Notes: a model not told the origin generated them from the letters alone. Numbered from the stretch's first letter, positions 56,101-63,924 are shown. The stretch is DNA of 64,000 bases from Okeania sp. SIO1I7 (GCA_010672585.1 JAAHGF010000008.1:185963-249962); one strand, 5' to 3'. A program made the numbers and translations.

Positions 56101-56505
56101 GACAAACATAGCATCAAGGTAACTAGCAATCGCTCGTTCTAAATTTTCTGCTTTATCACCTTTTATTCTATTCAAATATATTCTACCTATATTAATTTGA
56201 ATTTGACCCCAATAAGCTGGGTATTCTTCTTGGCTAAAAACAGATAAAGCACTTTTGTAAGCTGCCACTGCCTGTTCTTGATTTTCTACTAAATTTCCTG
56301 TAACTCTTTGATTATAAGCAATTCCTAAATTAACTTGATTTATAGCCCATTCTTCAGGAAAATTTTCATAGTTAAATACTCTTATTGCTACTAGATAACC
56401 AGCAATAGCTATTTCTATGTTATCTGATTTTTTTCCAAGAGGAAATTGTTGAATTAAGTTACTAAAATCACTAATTGTTGAAGCAATTAATTCTGCTTCA
56501 TTCAA
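53161..56505 (-). CDS. TPR-CHAT protein (caspase-like protease, separase clan)
   Basis: 1114 residues. Residues ~20-560 are tetratricopeptide repeats of a 46-residue type (QVNLGIAY/TQNNLGNAYINRIKGD), six of them nearly identical even in DNA. After a helical linker, the C-terminal ~400 residues are a CHAT domain with the catalytic His in ILHSSHHATAD (~936) and Cys in VFLSCCETNL (~980), as in caspase-like CHAT proteases. Such proteins cleave specific partner proteins when the TPR part senses a signal. A 92-residue gene lies 10 bp upstream, forming a two-gene operon. Antiphage or cell-death signalling is plausible by analogy with TPR-CHAT systems. Confidence 0.9.
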   Translation of the reverse strand: MNEAELIASTISDFSNLIQQFPLGKKSDNIEIAIAGYLVAIRVFNYENFPEEWAINQVNLGIAYNQRVTGNLVENQEQAVAAYKSALSVFSQEEYPAYWGQIQINIGRIYLNRIKGDKAENLERAIASYLDAMFVYNKETFPLEWANIQNSIGNAYCERILGNRADNLENALAYYQAALTIYTYDSFPQQWGKTQNNLSTVYTNRIRGDKAQNIESAISGYHNALLVRTLNNFPLDWAITHNNLGNAYINRIKGDRADNLETAIAAYQNALEVYTKSDFPIDWAMTQNNLGIAYRNRIKGDRADNLETAIAAYQNALEVYTKFDFPIDWAMTQNNLGNAYINRIKGDRADNLETAIAAYQNALEVYTKFDFPIDWAMTQNNLGNAYINRIKGDRADNLETAIAAYQNALEVYTKFDFPIDWAMTQNNLGNAYINRIKGDRADNLETAIAVYQNALEVYTKSDFPIDWAMTQNNLGNAYINRIKGDRADNLETAIAAYQLALLVRTPEADPINCLTTSRNLGNLHFIQGNWQSAIIAYQQAITAVELTRSWSKDDDRRQEILADGIGVYQNIIQCFINLLQYHKAVEYVERSRSRMVTELMASKDLYPNAEIAPQLLEEYYRLQQLLFDLSHPNSLGTFHGMSLTVAESRFYRGFSEKVEKPKLAEIEQIEAKRQEVWREIRTTDPVLAGQLQIDPLSIDQMQALIKDGETAILSFYTTEDDTYIFIVRQQDVQLYTCKGQGIETLQNWIFNNYLKPYVAYRNNQNLAWRNNMGEFLQQISQHLQLNQLISKHLSDIKELIIVPHLFLHQIPFAALPLNNLTISSTDTRLSPNGKKTTQPPAKLKTPEIKPTYLSDKFRLRVIPSCQILSYCEKRNKSTDSPKMGIVENATGDLIFTGYECQNLAQMFQVPKNLCLKYEQATVSNYRQLTQQVQILHSSHHATADLINPLESRLHLFDGQVTLGDLFTWRLPELTDVFLSCCETNLALSRKADDILTIAAGFLSAGALNVVSTLWAVDDFATSLFCLFYYQHRQNSNYTRPEALYLAQLQLRNLTGKRLDGEYRQELEAYLQNIKTDENKNRVGQMKYYLALLCGQDYPFISPYYWAGFVSQGLR

Positions 56506-56515
56506 GCTAATTTCT

Positions 56516-56794
56516 CTAAAAATACTGTGGGTATTTTAGTCCATCCGGACTCCTTAAGTTCTGAAAAAACTTTTTTCCCGCCTGGTCATATTCGCGAGTA
56601 CCAGGCTTAAGCCTTTGCATTTCTTCAAATTGATTGTTTAGTTCTTCATTCACTTCCGCATCCCGATCTAAGGAATTCTGAGATGATTGTAAGTTTTTTG
56701 CATCCATTTGATTGAAAGTCTCCTTTAAAACGACTTGAGAATTTTGAAGCATACAGCACTTTGTTTCTAGCTGAAGGTCTATAGGAATCTCCAC
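56516..56794 (-). CDS. Small hydrophilic protein upstream of TPR-CHAT
   Basis: 92 residues, no membrane segment, rich in Gln/Asn/Glu and helical in character (ETFNQMDAKNLQSSQNSLDR, NEELNNQFEEMQRLKPGTRE), ending LRSPDGLKYPQYF. It may start at the internal ATG before LQNSQVVLKE. The stop is 10 bp before the CHAT gene, so they share a transcript. I do not recognise a family. Its position suggests a regulator or cleavage substrate of the CHAT protease; that is inference only. Confidence 0.6.
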   Translation of the reverse strand: MEIPIDLQLETKCCMLQNSQVVLKETFNQMDAKNLQSSQNSLDRDAEVNEELNNQFEEMQRLKPGTREYDQAGKKFFQNLRSPDGLKYPQYF

Positions 56795-57070
56795 GGACTA
56801 TATTAAGTGCTGTCCATTCCAAAAGAAGTTAGATTAAACTGCCCTCTATATGAGATATCTGAAAATTTAGTGAAACTTCTGCAAATTACAAAAATTTTTT
56901 TTATGAAGTAGATTTTGTCATTATTAATCGCACTATTGAGCATTAATGAATCCCAGGCTTTCTCATAAAAAAATAGGAAATTTGCAGAATAATAAAGTTT
57001 TTTTAACATACCTATTATAGAAATACCTTAAGTCAAACATTGACTTAACTTTTAATATAGGAAAACAAAA

Positions 57071-57280
57071 ATGGAAAATAATTCTCAATCAAACCAAAAA
57101 CAACTAACTTGCATTGAAGTTCAAGAATCCAATCCAATGAAATTAATTGATAAATTTGCTGACTTAGCAATAGAGAATAAAGAAGCTGGTTTAATCATTG
57201 CTGGAGCTTGTGGTACTTCAATTATTATTTGGGCTATTTCTCATTCTGCTGCTAAACTAATCCGCGCTATTCATAGGTAA
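57071..57280 (+). CDS. Small single-helix membrane protein
   Basis: 69 residues with a polar N-terminus and one transmembrane helix near the end (EAGLIIAGACGTSIIIWAIS) followed by AAKLIRAIHR. A ribosome-binding-like AGGAAAA lies before the ATG. No family recognised; the even composition and clear start argue for a real gene. Confidence 0.5.
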   Translation: MENNSQSNQKQLTCIEVQESNPMKLIDKFADLAIENKEAGLIIAGACGTSIIIWAISHSAAKLIRAIHR

Positions 57281-57617
57281 ATAAGTAAAGATAGCGAAAT
57301 ATTAAACCCAATGTTAAAATTGGAATAAATACATTGGTTTTAGCTGTCAAATCTGTGGACATCAATGGCAAGAACATAAGATGGAAAATCTTCCTGGTTA
57401 GGTTACAGCAACATCTAAATCATCCAATAGAATTAGAAATATTGACCTTACCTTCATCAGTTAAATAAAATTATGCTATGTAGCGATCGCTCATTCTCAT
57501 CTCCTAGAGGCGATCGCTTTTTCTCCTTCATAACTGTCAGAATAGCTTTTTTTTCTAACTTGTCAAGCATCTAATAAAATGCTAATATGATGCTAAACAG
57601 CTATTTAACCTAACAAA
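57281..57617. other. Intergenic with a zinc-ribbon-like relic
   Basis: Around 57338-57385 one frame reads FSCQICGHQWQEHKMENLPG, a CxxC-type half ribbon without a start or continuation. The HIP1 hairpin at 57482 follows. No intact gene. Confidence 0.4.
57482..57522. terminator. HIP1-armed hairpin upstream of the toxin-antitoxin pair
   Basis: AGCGATCGC and GCGATCGCT, two HIP1 palindromes 20 bp apart, form a 9-bp stem followed by TTTTTC on the plus strand. It has the shape of an intrinsic terminator and lies upstream of the pair at 57618. Confidence 0.5.
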
Positions 57618-57908
57618 ATGCTAGACATAACTAAAGACATCGACTCCCTGACTAACTTTAAGCGTAATACTAGCGAATACTTGCAACGAATCAAGAAAAG
57701 CGGAAACCCACTCGTCCTCACCGTTAACGGTAAAGCTGAAGTAGTAGTTCAGGATGCGGAGTCATACCAAAAATTATTAGAATTAGTAGACCATATACAA
57801 GCAATAGAAGGTATTCAGGCAGGTTTAAATTCAGTACAAGAAGGACGCACTTTTCCAGCCAAAGAAGCATTAACTAAACTCAAACAAAAACATGGAATAT
57901 CAAGTTGA
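57618..57908 (+). CDS. Phd/YefM-type antitoxin
   Basis: 96 residues. The N-terminal half, SLTNFKRNTSEYLQRIKKSG followed by PLVLTVNGKAEVVVQDAESY, is the Phd/YefM DNA-binding fold. The C-terminal tail would wrap the toxin. It overlaps the toxin gene by 17 bp. Likely autorepressor; TGCTA/ATGCTA repeats near 57580-57620 (aaaatgctaatatgatgctaaac, then aaaatgctagac) could be operator sites. Confidence 0.85.
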   Translation: MLDITKDIDSLTNFKRNTSEYLQRIKKSGNPLVLTVNGKAEVVVQDAESYQKLLELVDHIQAIEGIQAGLNSVQEGRTFPAKEALTKLKQKHGISS

Positions 57909-58203
57909 AATTACTGATGTAGCTTTGGCAGAAGCAGAAGAGGCTTATCTATGGATAATGGAACAACTATCTCCAGAGAATGCCGAAAAGTGGTTTGATG
58001 GTTTGATAGATACAATTGAATCTTTAAACAAAAGCCCAAAAAGGTGTTCCTTAGCACTAGAAAACGAAATTTTCTCAGAAGAAATTCGTCAACTTTTATA
58101 TGGAAAAGGGCGTAATACCTATCGCATACTTTTTACAGTTTCAGAACAAATTGTTTACGTTCTTCATATTCGTCATTCTGCTCGGCAATTGCTAGATCCA
58201 TAA
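57892..58203 (+). CDS. ParE/RelE-family toxin
   Basis: 103 residues with the ParE pattern: VEITDVALAEAEEAYLWIME, AEKWFDGLIDTIESL, and RQLLYGKGRNTYRILFTVSE with VYVLHIRHSAR. ParE toxins inhibit gyrase, RelE toxins cut mRNA; the IRHSAR ending fits the ParE branch. The frame is intact and coupled to the antitoxin by a 17-bp overlap. Confidence 0.85.
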   Translation: MEYQVEITDVALAEAEEAYLWIMEQLSPENAEKWFDGLIDTIESLNKSPKRCSLALENEIFSEEIRQLLYGKGRNTYRILFTVSEQIVYVLHIRHSARQLLDP

Positions 58204-58209
58204 TAACTC

Positions 58210-58248
58210 AGCGATCGCTCTTGTAGTTGAGAAACAGCGATCGCTTTT
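58210..58248. terminator. HIP1-armed hairpin terminator after the toxin gene
   Basis: AGCGATCGCT and its repeat AGCGATCGCT (palindromic, so also its complement) lie 17 bp apart and are followed by TTTTTG. It starts seven bases after the toxin stop. Together with 57482 it brackets the toxin-antitoxin pair. Confidence 0.6.
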
Positions 58249-58260
58249 TGATATAGTTAG

Positions 58261-58644
58261 ATTGTCCGTTCACAAAACAACGATATAAGTGGTATTGACC
58301 GCGAAATCTATCTGGAAACTAGAACCAGTTTAATTGACAAGCATCTCCCTGGTACAGAAAAATCCCAAAGAGAATTAGAAACAGAGGGAATAGTCTATCT
58401 ATTCAGCGATCGCGAAACAATGGAAAGAGTTGCATCTGAAATTCTCAACAGAGGAGAACGCACGGGAGCAGAGGATATAGCAGACAAATACGAGCGCTAT
58501 GGATTATTTTTTGCCCAACCAATTGGTTATATACTAAAATCAGATGGAACTCAAATTCCCCTCTATTACGGGGAAATAAAAATCAAAAAGACCACAGGTA
58601 AATACCATGTCATACCTCGCACAAGACCCCGCACAACCCGATGA
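58261..58644 (+). pseudogene. Headless C-terminal domain, possibly an orphan toxin module
   Basis: The frame is open from just after TAG at 58258-58260 to TGA at 58644 but has no start until ATG 58420, which would cut the conserved-looking part (REIYLETRTSLIDKHLPGTE, GIVYLFSDRETMERVASEIL). The end IPLYYGEIKIKKTTGKYHVI then PRTRP reads like a small C-terminal enzymatic domain of a secreted polymorphic toxin, which I cannot place. The next gene overlaps its end by 38 bp, as immunity genes often do. I annotate it as 5'-truncated. Confidence 0.45.
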
Positions 58645-58885
58645 ACTCACCCAAAAATCTAAATTATCCACAGAATGGGAGTTTGCAGAAATTTGGGTCG
58701 ATCCTTGGCTTTCCCCACCCTATATTTTAATGCTTGTTAAAGAGCAGTCGGGTAAATTCTCCATACAAGATCCAGCGGAAAGCTACAGAACAATTTTTAC
58801 GGGTGACAACTACGAAGAAACCCAAATGTGGTTGCTTGAGGATGAATATGAGCGAGTAACTGGTCGCTTCTGTCAACCAGAGTAA
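58607..58885 (+). CDS. Small acidic protein, candidate immunity partner
   Basis: 92 residues, acidic, rich in Trp (EWEFAEIWVDPWLSPPYILM, FTGDNYEETQMWLLEDEYER). No family recognised. It starts inside the end of the preceding frame in a different register, so the two were co-translated. Size, acidity and position fit an immunity protein for the upstream module; this is inference. Confidence 0.5.
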   Translation: MSYLAQDPAQPDELTQKSKLSTEWEFAEIWVDPWLSPPYILMLVKEQSGKFSIQDPAESYRTIFTGDNYEETQMWLLEDEYERVTGRFCQPE

Positions 58886-59043
58886 AAAAAAGGGGGACCG
58901 CTTTTCTCTCTCAAAAGGTGATCGCTATAGCGCTACGCGCAAGTTAGAATATAAAATCAGAAGTCAGAAGTAATCCCTGACTAACTTTGAGCATTTATAA
59001 ATGTCAGCGCCCTACTTGCGTAGTGCTATATTACTTTTGAAAA

Positions 59044-59964
59044 TTACTGAAACTCTCCTAATAACCAACTCCCTACCTGTGCTTGGTCTTCTATACGACT
59101 GCGGCTTAAAGCAGTTTCCAATATGTCAATACTTAACCCTGGTAAAACTGCCGACTTCCTAATGCGTCTGCTACCATTATTACCAATAATCTCAAAAGCA
59201 ATAATTTGTGCCTTTTGTACATCTACCACCCAGTATTCTGCTACTTGTATTTCCTCGTAAAGTAATCTTTTCTGACCAATATCATCAGCTAAAGTAGAGT
59301 CAGCAATTTCTATCACTAAATCTGGCGGTGGCGTAGTGTCGAGATTAGTAATGGCTGTTCCCTGTGGTGCTAACCCTGCACGTTCCCCAATATAATAAGA
59401 TATATCTGGTTGACACTCTCTGATACCTGTCATTCGGTTGTGCATTACCAAAGTGTGGGATAAGTAAGTAGGGCAGGCGGTTGGTAATCACTCAGCACTT
59501 GATTGATAAGTATGTTGAGCGTATTTTTGTCGCGAAGGGGGTGCGAGTTGTTAAGCTTGTTGGACCAAAAAGTTAGGACGGCATCAAGACAAGCACAATA
59601 AATATACACCCAACAATTATTCCTCCTACTTTCTTTCTCAGCTCTCCCCACACTCTCCACCCGGACCACACTCCCCACCCGGACCACACTTCCTTGACGC
59701 ACTACCTGTCATTCTATAGCTACAGTTATCTAAACTATTGAAAGCAAGACCTTTGATAGTGCAAAAAAGATTAATTGCAAATAGAGTAATTGCATTATTT
59801 CTGGAATGGTCAGGTCCTATTGGCATAGTTTCAATTCTGATTTGCTCGTTGTGGTAATAGCATTTAGCTTTTTTATAAGCAGGGTTATTTGCCATTTCGA
59901 TGAATTCATCCCAGGTAGCGATCGCCCATTTATTTGTTGGCAGATTTGTTTTGATGGTACTCAT
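59044..59964 (-). pseudogene. Uma2 (DUF820) gene split by a 267-bp insertion
   Basis: The N-terminal half runs from ATG 59964 (MSTIKTNLPTNKWAIATWDE) to YRMTG at about 59703; the C-terminal half resumes at RMTGIRECQPDISYYIGERA from about 59435 to the stop at 59044 and keeps PPPDLVIEIADSTLADDIGQ and EYWVVDVQKA. Removing the insert and one copy of the 12-bp repeat restores a complete Uma2 frame. The halves themselves are undamaged, so the insertion is recent. Confidence 0.85.
59436..59702. mobile_element. 267-bp insertion with 12-bp target duplication
   Basis: Flanked by TACCTGTCATTC at 59424-59435 and 59703-59714. The ends are imperfect inverted repeats: the left end GGTTGTGCATTACCAAAGTG and the complement of the right end AGTGCGTCAAGGAAGTGTGG share GTGC and AAGTGTGG. 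It contains no gene and a short CACCCGGACCACACT duplication near the right end. A MITE of a different family from A and B. Confidence 0.85.
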
Positions 59965-60196
59965 AGAAACTCCTTTTTTAACGCAAATCAAGATAGCTAT
60001 TTAACTCTTTAGTACATTCTCAAATAAGATTCTATAACGTCTTTCCTCTTGTTCCCTAAAACCTAAGGATGTTGCATACACCATCTGTAGGGGCGCCATT
60101 CGTCAGCTATACGTCAGCAAACGGCCGTTTGCTTCGCATAACTATCATTAACGCCCCTACTCCCTACTCCCTACTCCCTTGAGTGTAGTGAGACTC

Positions 60197-60856
60197 TTAA
60201 GAAAGGGAACTCTCCAAAGTTGCAGCTATTACTCTATGGTCTTCGTCTTTGCTCAAATAACTTAAAGCTGCTTTTGCTTGAGGGTCTTCAAATCTCCTTA
60301 GCGCCTGAGCAACTCGTACCCTAGTCATCCAAGATTTGGCACTGACAAAATCTAAAAGTTTTTGTAAAGCTTCAGTTTCTTTAATTGTTCCCGCCAAAGC
60401 ACCTAAAGCATGAATAGCAGCTTCTCTTACAGTCAAATCTTCACCTGCGATCGCACAAATACATACTTCATAGAGTGCTTCAGGAAATGGCATTTCTGTA
60501 AGAGGAGCAAGAATACTCCGACGCACTAACCAATTATCGTCTTGACGGAATGTTTCCAGTAAATGAGGAATTGACTCTTCTCCAAATTTAGATAAGGAGT
60601 TTGCAGCTTCAGCTCGCACATTGTAATCTTGGTCATTTTTCATCATTTCCAGTAATATTTTAAATGATTCTGGGCTGCGTTTATTGCCCAATCCCATTGC
60701 TACAAATGAACGCACTAGAAATTCTGGGTCGCGCTTTCTAGTTATCAGCAAAGGAATTGCTATTTCACTTTCGTAATTTCTCAACTCAGTCAGTGCTTTG
60801 AGTCTCTCTTGAGAATCAGAGCTATTTAAGTATAACTGAATTTGGTTCATTTCCAT
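60197..60856 (-). CDS. HEAT-repeat protein (CpcE/NblB-like)
   Basis: 219 residues made of about six HEAT repeats: RLKALTELRNYESEIAIPLL, FLVRSFVAMGLGNKRSPESF, YNVRAEAANSLSKFGEESIP, WLVRRSILAPLTEM, LTVREAAIHALGALAGT and MTRVRVAQALRRFEDPQAKA. Cyanobacterial proteins of this kind include bilin lyases of the CpcE/F class and the phycobilisome degradation factor NblB. It is divergent from the phycobilisome-like gene at 60967, with 110 bp between, which supports a bilin or phycobilisome connection. The exact role is not decidable. Confidence 0.8.
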   Translation of the reverse strand: MEMNQIQLYLNSSDSQERLKALTELRNYESEIAIPLLITRKRDPEFLVRSFVAMGLGNKRSPESFKILLEMMKNDQDYNVRAEAANSLSKFGEESIPHLLETFRQDDNWLVRRSILAPLTEMPFPEALYEVCICAIAGEDLTVREAAIHALGALAGTIKETEALQKLLDFVSAKSWMTRVRVAQALRRFEDPQAKAALSYLSKDEDHRVIAATLESSLS

Positions 60857-60966
60857 GTTAAGGCTTCCTTAATTTTATTTACGTTTCTTTACAAATACTA
60901 GCAACTAATCCCTAAATCTGGGATGATAAATTTCAGAAAAATGCAAAAATTGATGAGAAAGTCATT

Positions 60967-61788
60967 ATGTCTGAAACTATAGAAGCCAATACTTCAACAC
61001 CAAAAGCTAATACTTCAACAGCAAAAGCTCAAGAAATAGAAGAAGTAATCACAGGTTTAGAGCAATTGAAGGAGCGTATTGTCAATGAAACTATAGAAAC
61101 AGCGAAAAAAGTTAAGATGTCTAAAGCCAAGGTAATGGCCAAATTGGAACAACATCCAGAATTGTCCTTTATTGATAAAACCCTGAAAGAGCTGCGTTTA
61201 CAACAACCTACATCTTTAACTGAAACGGCTAAACAATTAATTCCTAAAGCGAGAATAGTTAGTTTTAAAACTTGGGAAGGGGTTTTACCAACAGAAGTAA
61301 TTCAACTATTTCAAATGGCTGACGATGAAGGTCGTTATTTAACAGATGATGATTTACAGGTACTCAAAAATTCTGAAAAAATGCCAACTTTTTCTCTTGA
61401 AGCTGCTAGTTTGCTTAGAGATAGTGCAGCAGAAATAGTTGATGAAGCTAGGGAAAAAGTATTAGCAGCATATCCTAATATTACAGCGGAAGGAGGAGAT
61501 TTATATCCACCAGCACGAGCGGAAGCTTGTTGGCGAGACTTCTGGCATTTTTTACGTTGTATTACTTATGGAATTGCTGGCGACCGTACAGATTTTACAA
61601 GTGCTGAAGGTCTGCATTATATGAATTTACTTTATCAAGAATTGCTTGTACCACTATCAGCAATGGTGTTAGGTTTAGAAGCAATTAAAACGGCTAGTTT
61701 AAAAAGATTTTCTGAGGAAAAGCAAGCAGAATTAGCTCCTTATTTTGACCATTTAGTTAGTAAATTACAGCAGTTTTCTAATTGTTGA
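60967..61788 (+). CDS. Phycobilisome-like globin-fold protein, possibly bilin binding
   Basis: 273 residues. The first ~100 are a charged helical extension. Residues ~145-250 resemble the phycobilisome protein (PF00502-type) domain: SLLRDSAAEIVDEAREKVLA, AAYPNITAEGGDLYPPARAE and ACWRDFWHFLRCITYGIAGD. Cys188 in EAC-W-R-D aligns with the chromophore-attachment Cys of phycobiliproteins (AACLRD). It is longer than antenna subunits (~160-175) and is not in an antenna operon. It could be a bilin-binding regulator or an assembly factor. Divergent neighbour: a CpcE/NblB-like HEAT protein. Confidence 0.75.
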   Translation: MSETIEANTSTPKANTSTAKAQEIEEVITGLEQLKERIVNETIETAKKVKMSKAKVMAKLEQHPELSFIDKTLKELRLQQPTSLTETAKQLIPKARIVSFKTWEGVLPTEVIQLFQMADDEGRYLTDDDLQVLKNSEKMPTFSLEAASLLRDSAAEIVDEAREKVLAAYPNITAEGGDLYPPARAEACWRDFWHFLRCITYGIAGDRTDFTSAEGLHYMNLLYQELLVPLSAMVLGLEAIKTASLKRFSEEKQAELAPYFDHLVSKLQQFSNC

Positions 61789-61820
61789 GGAGTCAGGAGT
61801 CAGGAGGGAAGAAAGTCCAG

Positions 61821-61939
61821 TAGTGGACTGACACACCTAATTTTGTGGAGTAGGGAGTAGGGGAGTAGGGGAGTAGGGGAGATAAAGACACCTAGAAATA
61901 ACAATCTATTGCACAGTTTTAGCTGTGTCAGTCTACTAC
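61821..61939. repeat. Element with TAGTGGACTGACACACCTAA ends
   Basis: TAGTGGACTGACACACCTAA and TTAGCTGTGTCAGTCTACTA bracket a GTAGGGGA microsatellite. Same family as 3091 and 24956. The rest of 61789-62286 holds AATTATTA and CTTCCTT runs and no gene. Confidence 0.65.
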
Positions 61940-62286
61940 AAGTAAAATTCGATGCACTAAATAAAGTTTAAAATTCATAGCAATATTTTTCCTTCTTGCT
62001 TCTTCCTTCTTCCTTCTTACCGAATAATTAATAATTAATAATTAAATAATTCTCGTTTAAAGTCTTCCCTTTTAAGGGTAAAAAGCGGTCGTTGCGTAGC
62101 TTCCCGAAGGGTGGGATGGCGAGTTCTCCTCGCTGTCCTCCAATCGACCAAGAGAAAAGAAATAATATTTCCTTATATTCAATTCCGTAACGGTTTTAAC
62201 CAGAGGTAATTATCAATTATCCATTATCAATTATCAATTAATGAATTCTTCCTTCTTAAGGATAAAACTCAAAAACAGGCTTTCCT

Positions 62287-63045
62287 ATGAGTAAAAATAT
62301 TGTCGATTTATATGAACCAATTAATATTCCTAAAAAAGTAGATGAAAACATTTGGATTGTTGATGGGGGAATTGTCACAATGACAATGTATGGAACCAGG
62401 ATTCCATTTCCTACACGTATGACAATTGTGCGACTAAAAAATGGTGAATTATGGTGTCATTCTCCTGTAGAATTAACCCCACAATTAAAAGCAGAAATTG
62501 ATAAATTAGGTGTAGTGCGTCACTTAATTTCACCTAACAAAATTCATTATACTTACATTCATAATTGGGCAAAAGCTTATCCAGAAGCTACTGCATGGGC
62601 ATCACCAGGAGTTTTAGAACGAGCAGCACAACAGAAAATTGAGGTTACTTTTCATGCTTTTTTAGCAGATGAAGCACCTATTGAATGGTCAGAAGAAATT
62701 GCTCAATTAATTTTTAGAGGTAGTAGATTTATGGATGAAGTAGTTTTTTTTCATCGCCAAAGTTCTACACTTATTCTGACAGATTTGATTGAAAATTTTG
62801 AGCTGGATAAAGTTAGTAAAAAATTTGGTTTTCTAATAAGGTTGATTGGTTGTGCAGCTCCAAATGGTAAAACACCACTGGATTTGCGAGCAACATTTTG
62901 GGGGCGAAAAAACCAAGCTCGTCAATGTTTTAAGCAGATGTTAAAATGGGAGCCTCAAAAAATTATTTTATCCCATGGAAAGTGGTATGAAGAAAATGGT
63001 ACTGCTGAGTTGCGTCGAGCTTTTGCTTGGTTAGGAAAGACGTAA
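62287..63045 (+). CDS. DUF4336 protein
   Basis: 252 residues. Features of DUF4336 are IWIVDGGIVTMTMYGTRIPF, MTIVRLKNGELWCHSPVELT, VRHLISPNKIHYTYIHNWAK and a central LTDLIENF; the layout recalls a metallo-beta-lactamase-like fold without the full HxHxDH motif. Function unknown; common in cyanobacteria and plant plastid lineages. The ATG start gives the conserved N-terminus directly. Confidence 0.8.
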   Translation: MSKNIVDLYEPINIPKKVDENIWIVDGGIVTMTMYGTRIPFPTRMTIVRLKNGELWCHSPVELTPQLKAEIDKLGVVRHLISPNKIHYTYIHNWAKAYPEATAWASPGVLERAAQQKIEVTFHAFLADEAPIEWSEEIAQLIFRGSRFMDEVVFFHRQSSTLILTDLIENFELDKVSKKFGFLIRLIGCAAPNGKTPLDLRATFWGRKNQARQCFKQMLKWEPQKIILSHGKWYEENGTAELRRAFAWLGKT

Positions 63046-63367
63046 AATTTCTCAAGTGGCGTTGCATAAATGCGGGATGATTTTAATAGTTTTGTGTTTT
63101 GTGGAATGGGCATCTTGCCCGTTCAAAAGACCCATTAAAAAGACCCGTTACAAAGACTTTTTTAGTAATATCGACTCACCCCATTAATTTGCGTAAGTCC
63201 TAATTATATTATCTATTATTATCCTGTAGTCCTATATTTTACAGCGGATTTTACCTTAATGAGGTACACCCATCGCGGGGAAGATGCCCGCACTAGAAAG
63301 ATTTAATTGTTAATATCTGTACTTTATATACTTGGAATCTGCTGTAATTTGAATATCGTAAAGAGAA
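63046..63367. other. Intergenic without gene
   Basis: About 320 bp with short direct repeats ('aaaagacccattaaaaagacccgtt' near 63125) and a GCGGGGAAGATGCCCGC hairpin near 63275. No coding frame. Confidence 0.5.
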
Positions 63368-63574
63368 ATGCCAGAAACTAATAATAAAAAAGAAGATATT
63401 TCGTTATTGCAAGCTTGGCAGAAAAAAATTGAGTTAGCTAATACTAATAATATATTTTGTCATTGTCACAACTGTGAATATGAATGGGTAGATTCCTCAT
63501 TTGAAGCGATATGTCCGAACTGCAAAAGTTCCGAGATTGAACGTATTTCTTGTTGGCAATTTCCAGATGACTGA
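63368..63574 (+). CDS. Small zinc-ribbon protein
   Basis: 68 residues. A helical N-terminus (LLQAWQKKIELANTNNI) leads to a zinc ribbon with Cys pairs FCHCHNCEYEW and AICPNCKSSE, ending ISCWQFPDD. It looks like a conserved cyanobacterial small protein, perhaps a metal- or nucleic-acid-binding adaptor. Its stop lies five bases from the convergent TnpB remnant. Confidence 0.75.
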   Translation: MPETNNKKEDISLLQAWQKKIELANTNNIFCHCHNCEYEWVDSSFEAICPNCKSSEIERISCWQFPDD

Positions 63575-63578
63575 CTTA

Positions 63579-63835
63579 CCTAAACAGACACATCCGCTTT
63601 CTGTGTAGGCTTCTGATACCTTTTAAAGACGCTCAGAACTTCCTTAGAAACAGAAGCGGTTTTAGATTTAGCTATAACCACTTTGTTTTGACGGCGGTTT
63701 ATCGTCGGGAACAAGTCCAGCCCGACTCGTTTCACATTGATGGCAGCGTTAATATCTCTATCAATTTTTAACTGTAATTCCTCATCAAAATACTCTCTGA
63801 TACTGCAATCTGTAAAAACTATTTCATCTCTATAA
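63579..63835 (-). pseudogene. tnpB: C-terminal remnant of an IS200/IS605 TnpB
   Basis: The minus-strand frame ending at 63579 encodes YRDEIVFTDCSIREYFDEEL followed by KIDRDINAAINVKRVGLDLF and a basic tail. The IDRD.NAA.N motif carries the last RuvC-type Asp of TnpB/OrfB. Everything upstream is missing, and the sequence stops close to the transposase at 63925, so that later element probably cut it. The usual IS605 right end does not follow the stop codon. Confidence 0.7.
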
Positions 63836-63924
63836 GAGCTGATTTATAAAGTAAATCTAAAGAAAGTTAAGTTATAAGTGAATATAGTGTTATTCTTTAC
63901 TATACTTGCTCCATTTTATAACTA

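Noticed and set aside
56803..57009. 68-codon minus-strand ORF upstream of the CHAT operon
   Set aside because: AT-rich, no recognisable domain, and it occupies the likely promoter region of the operon.
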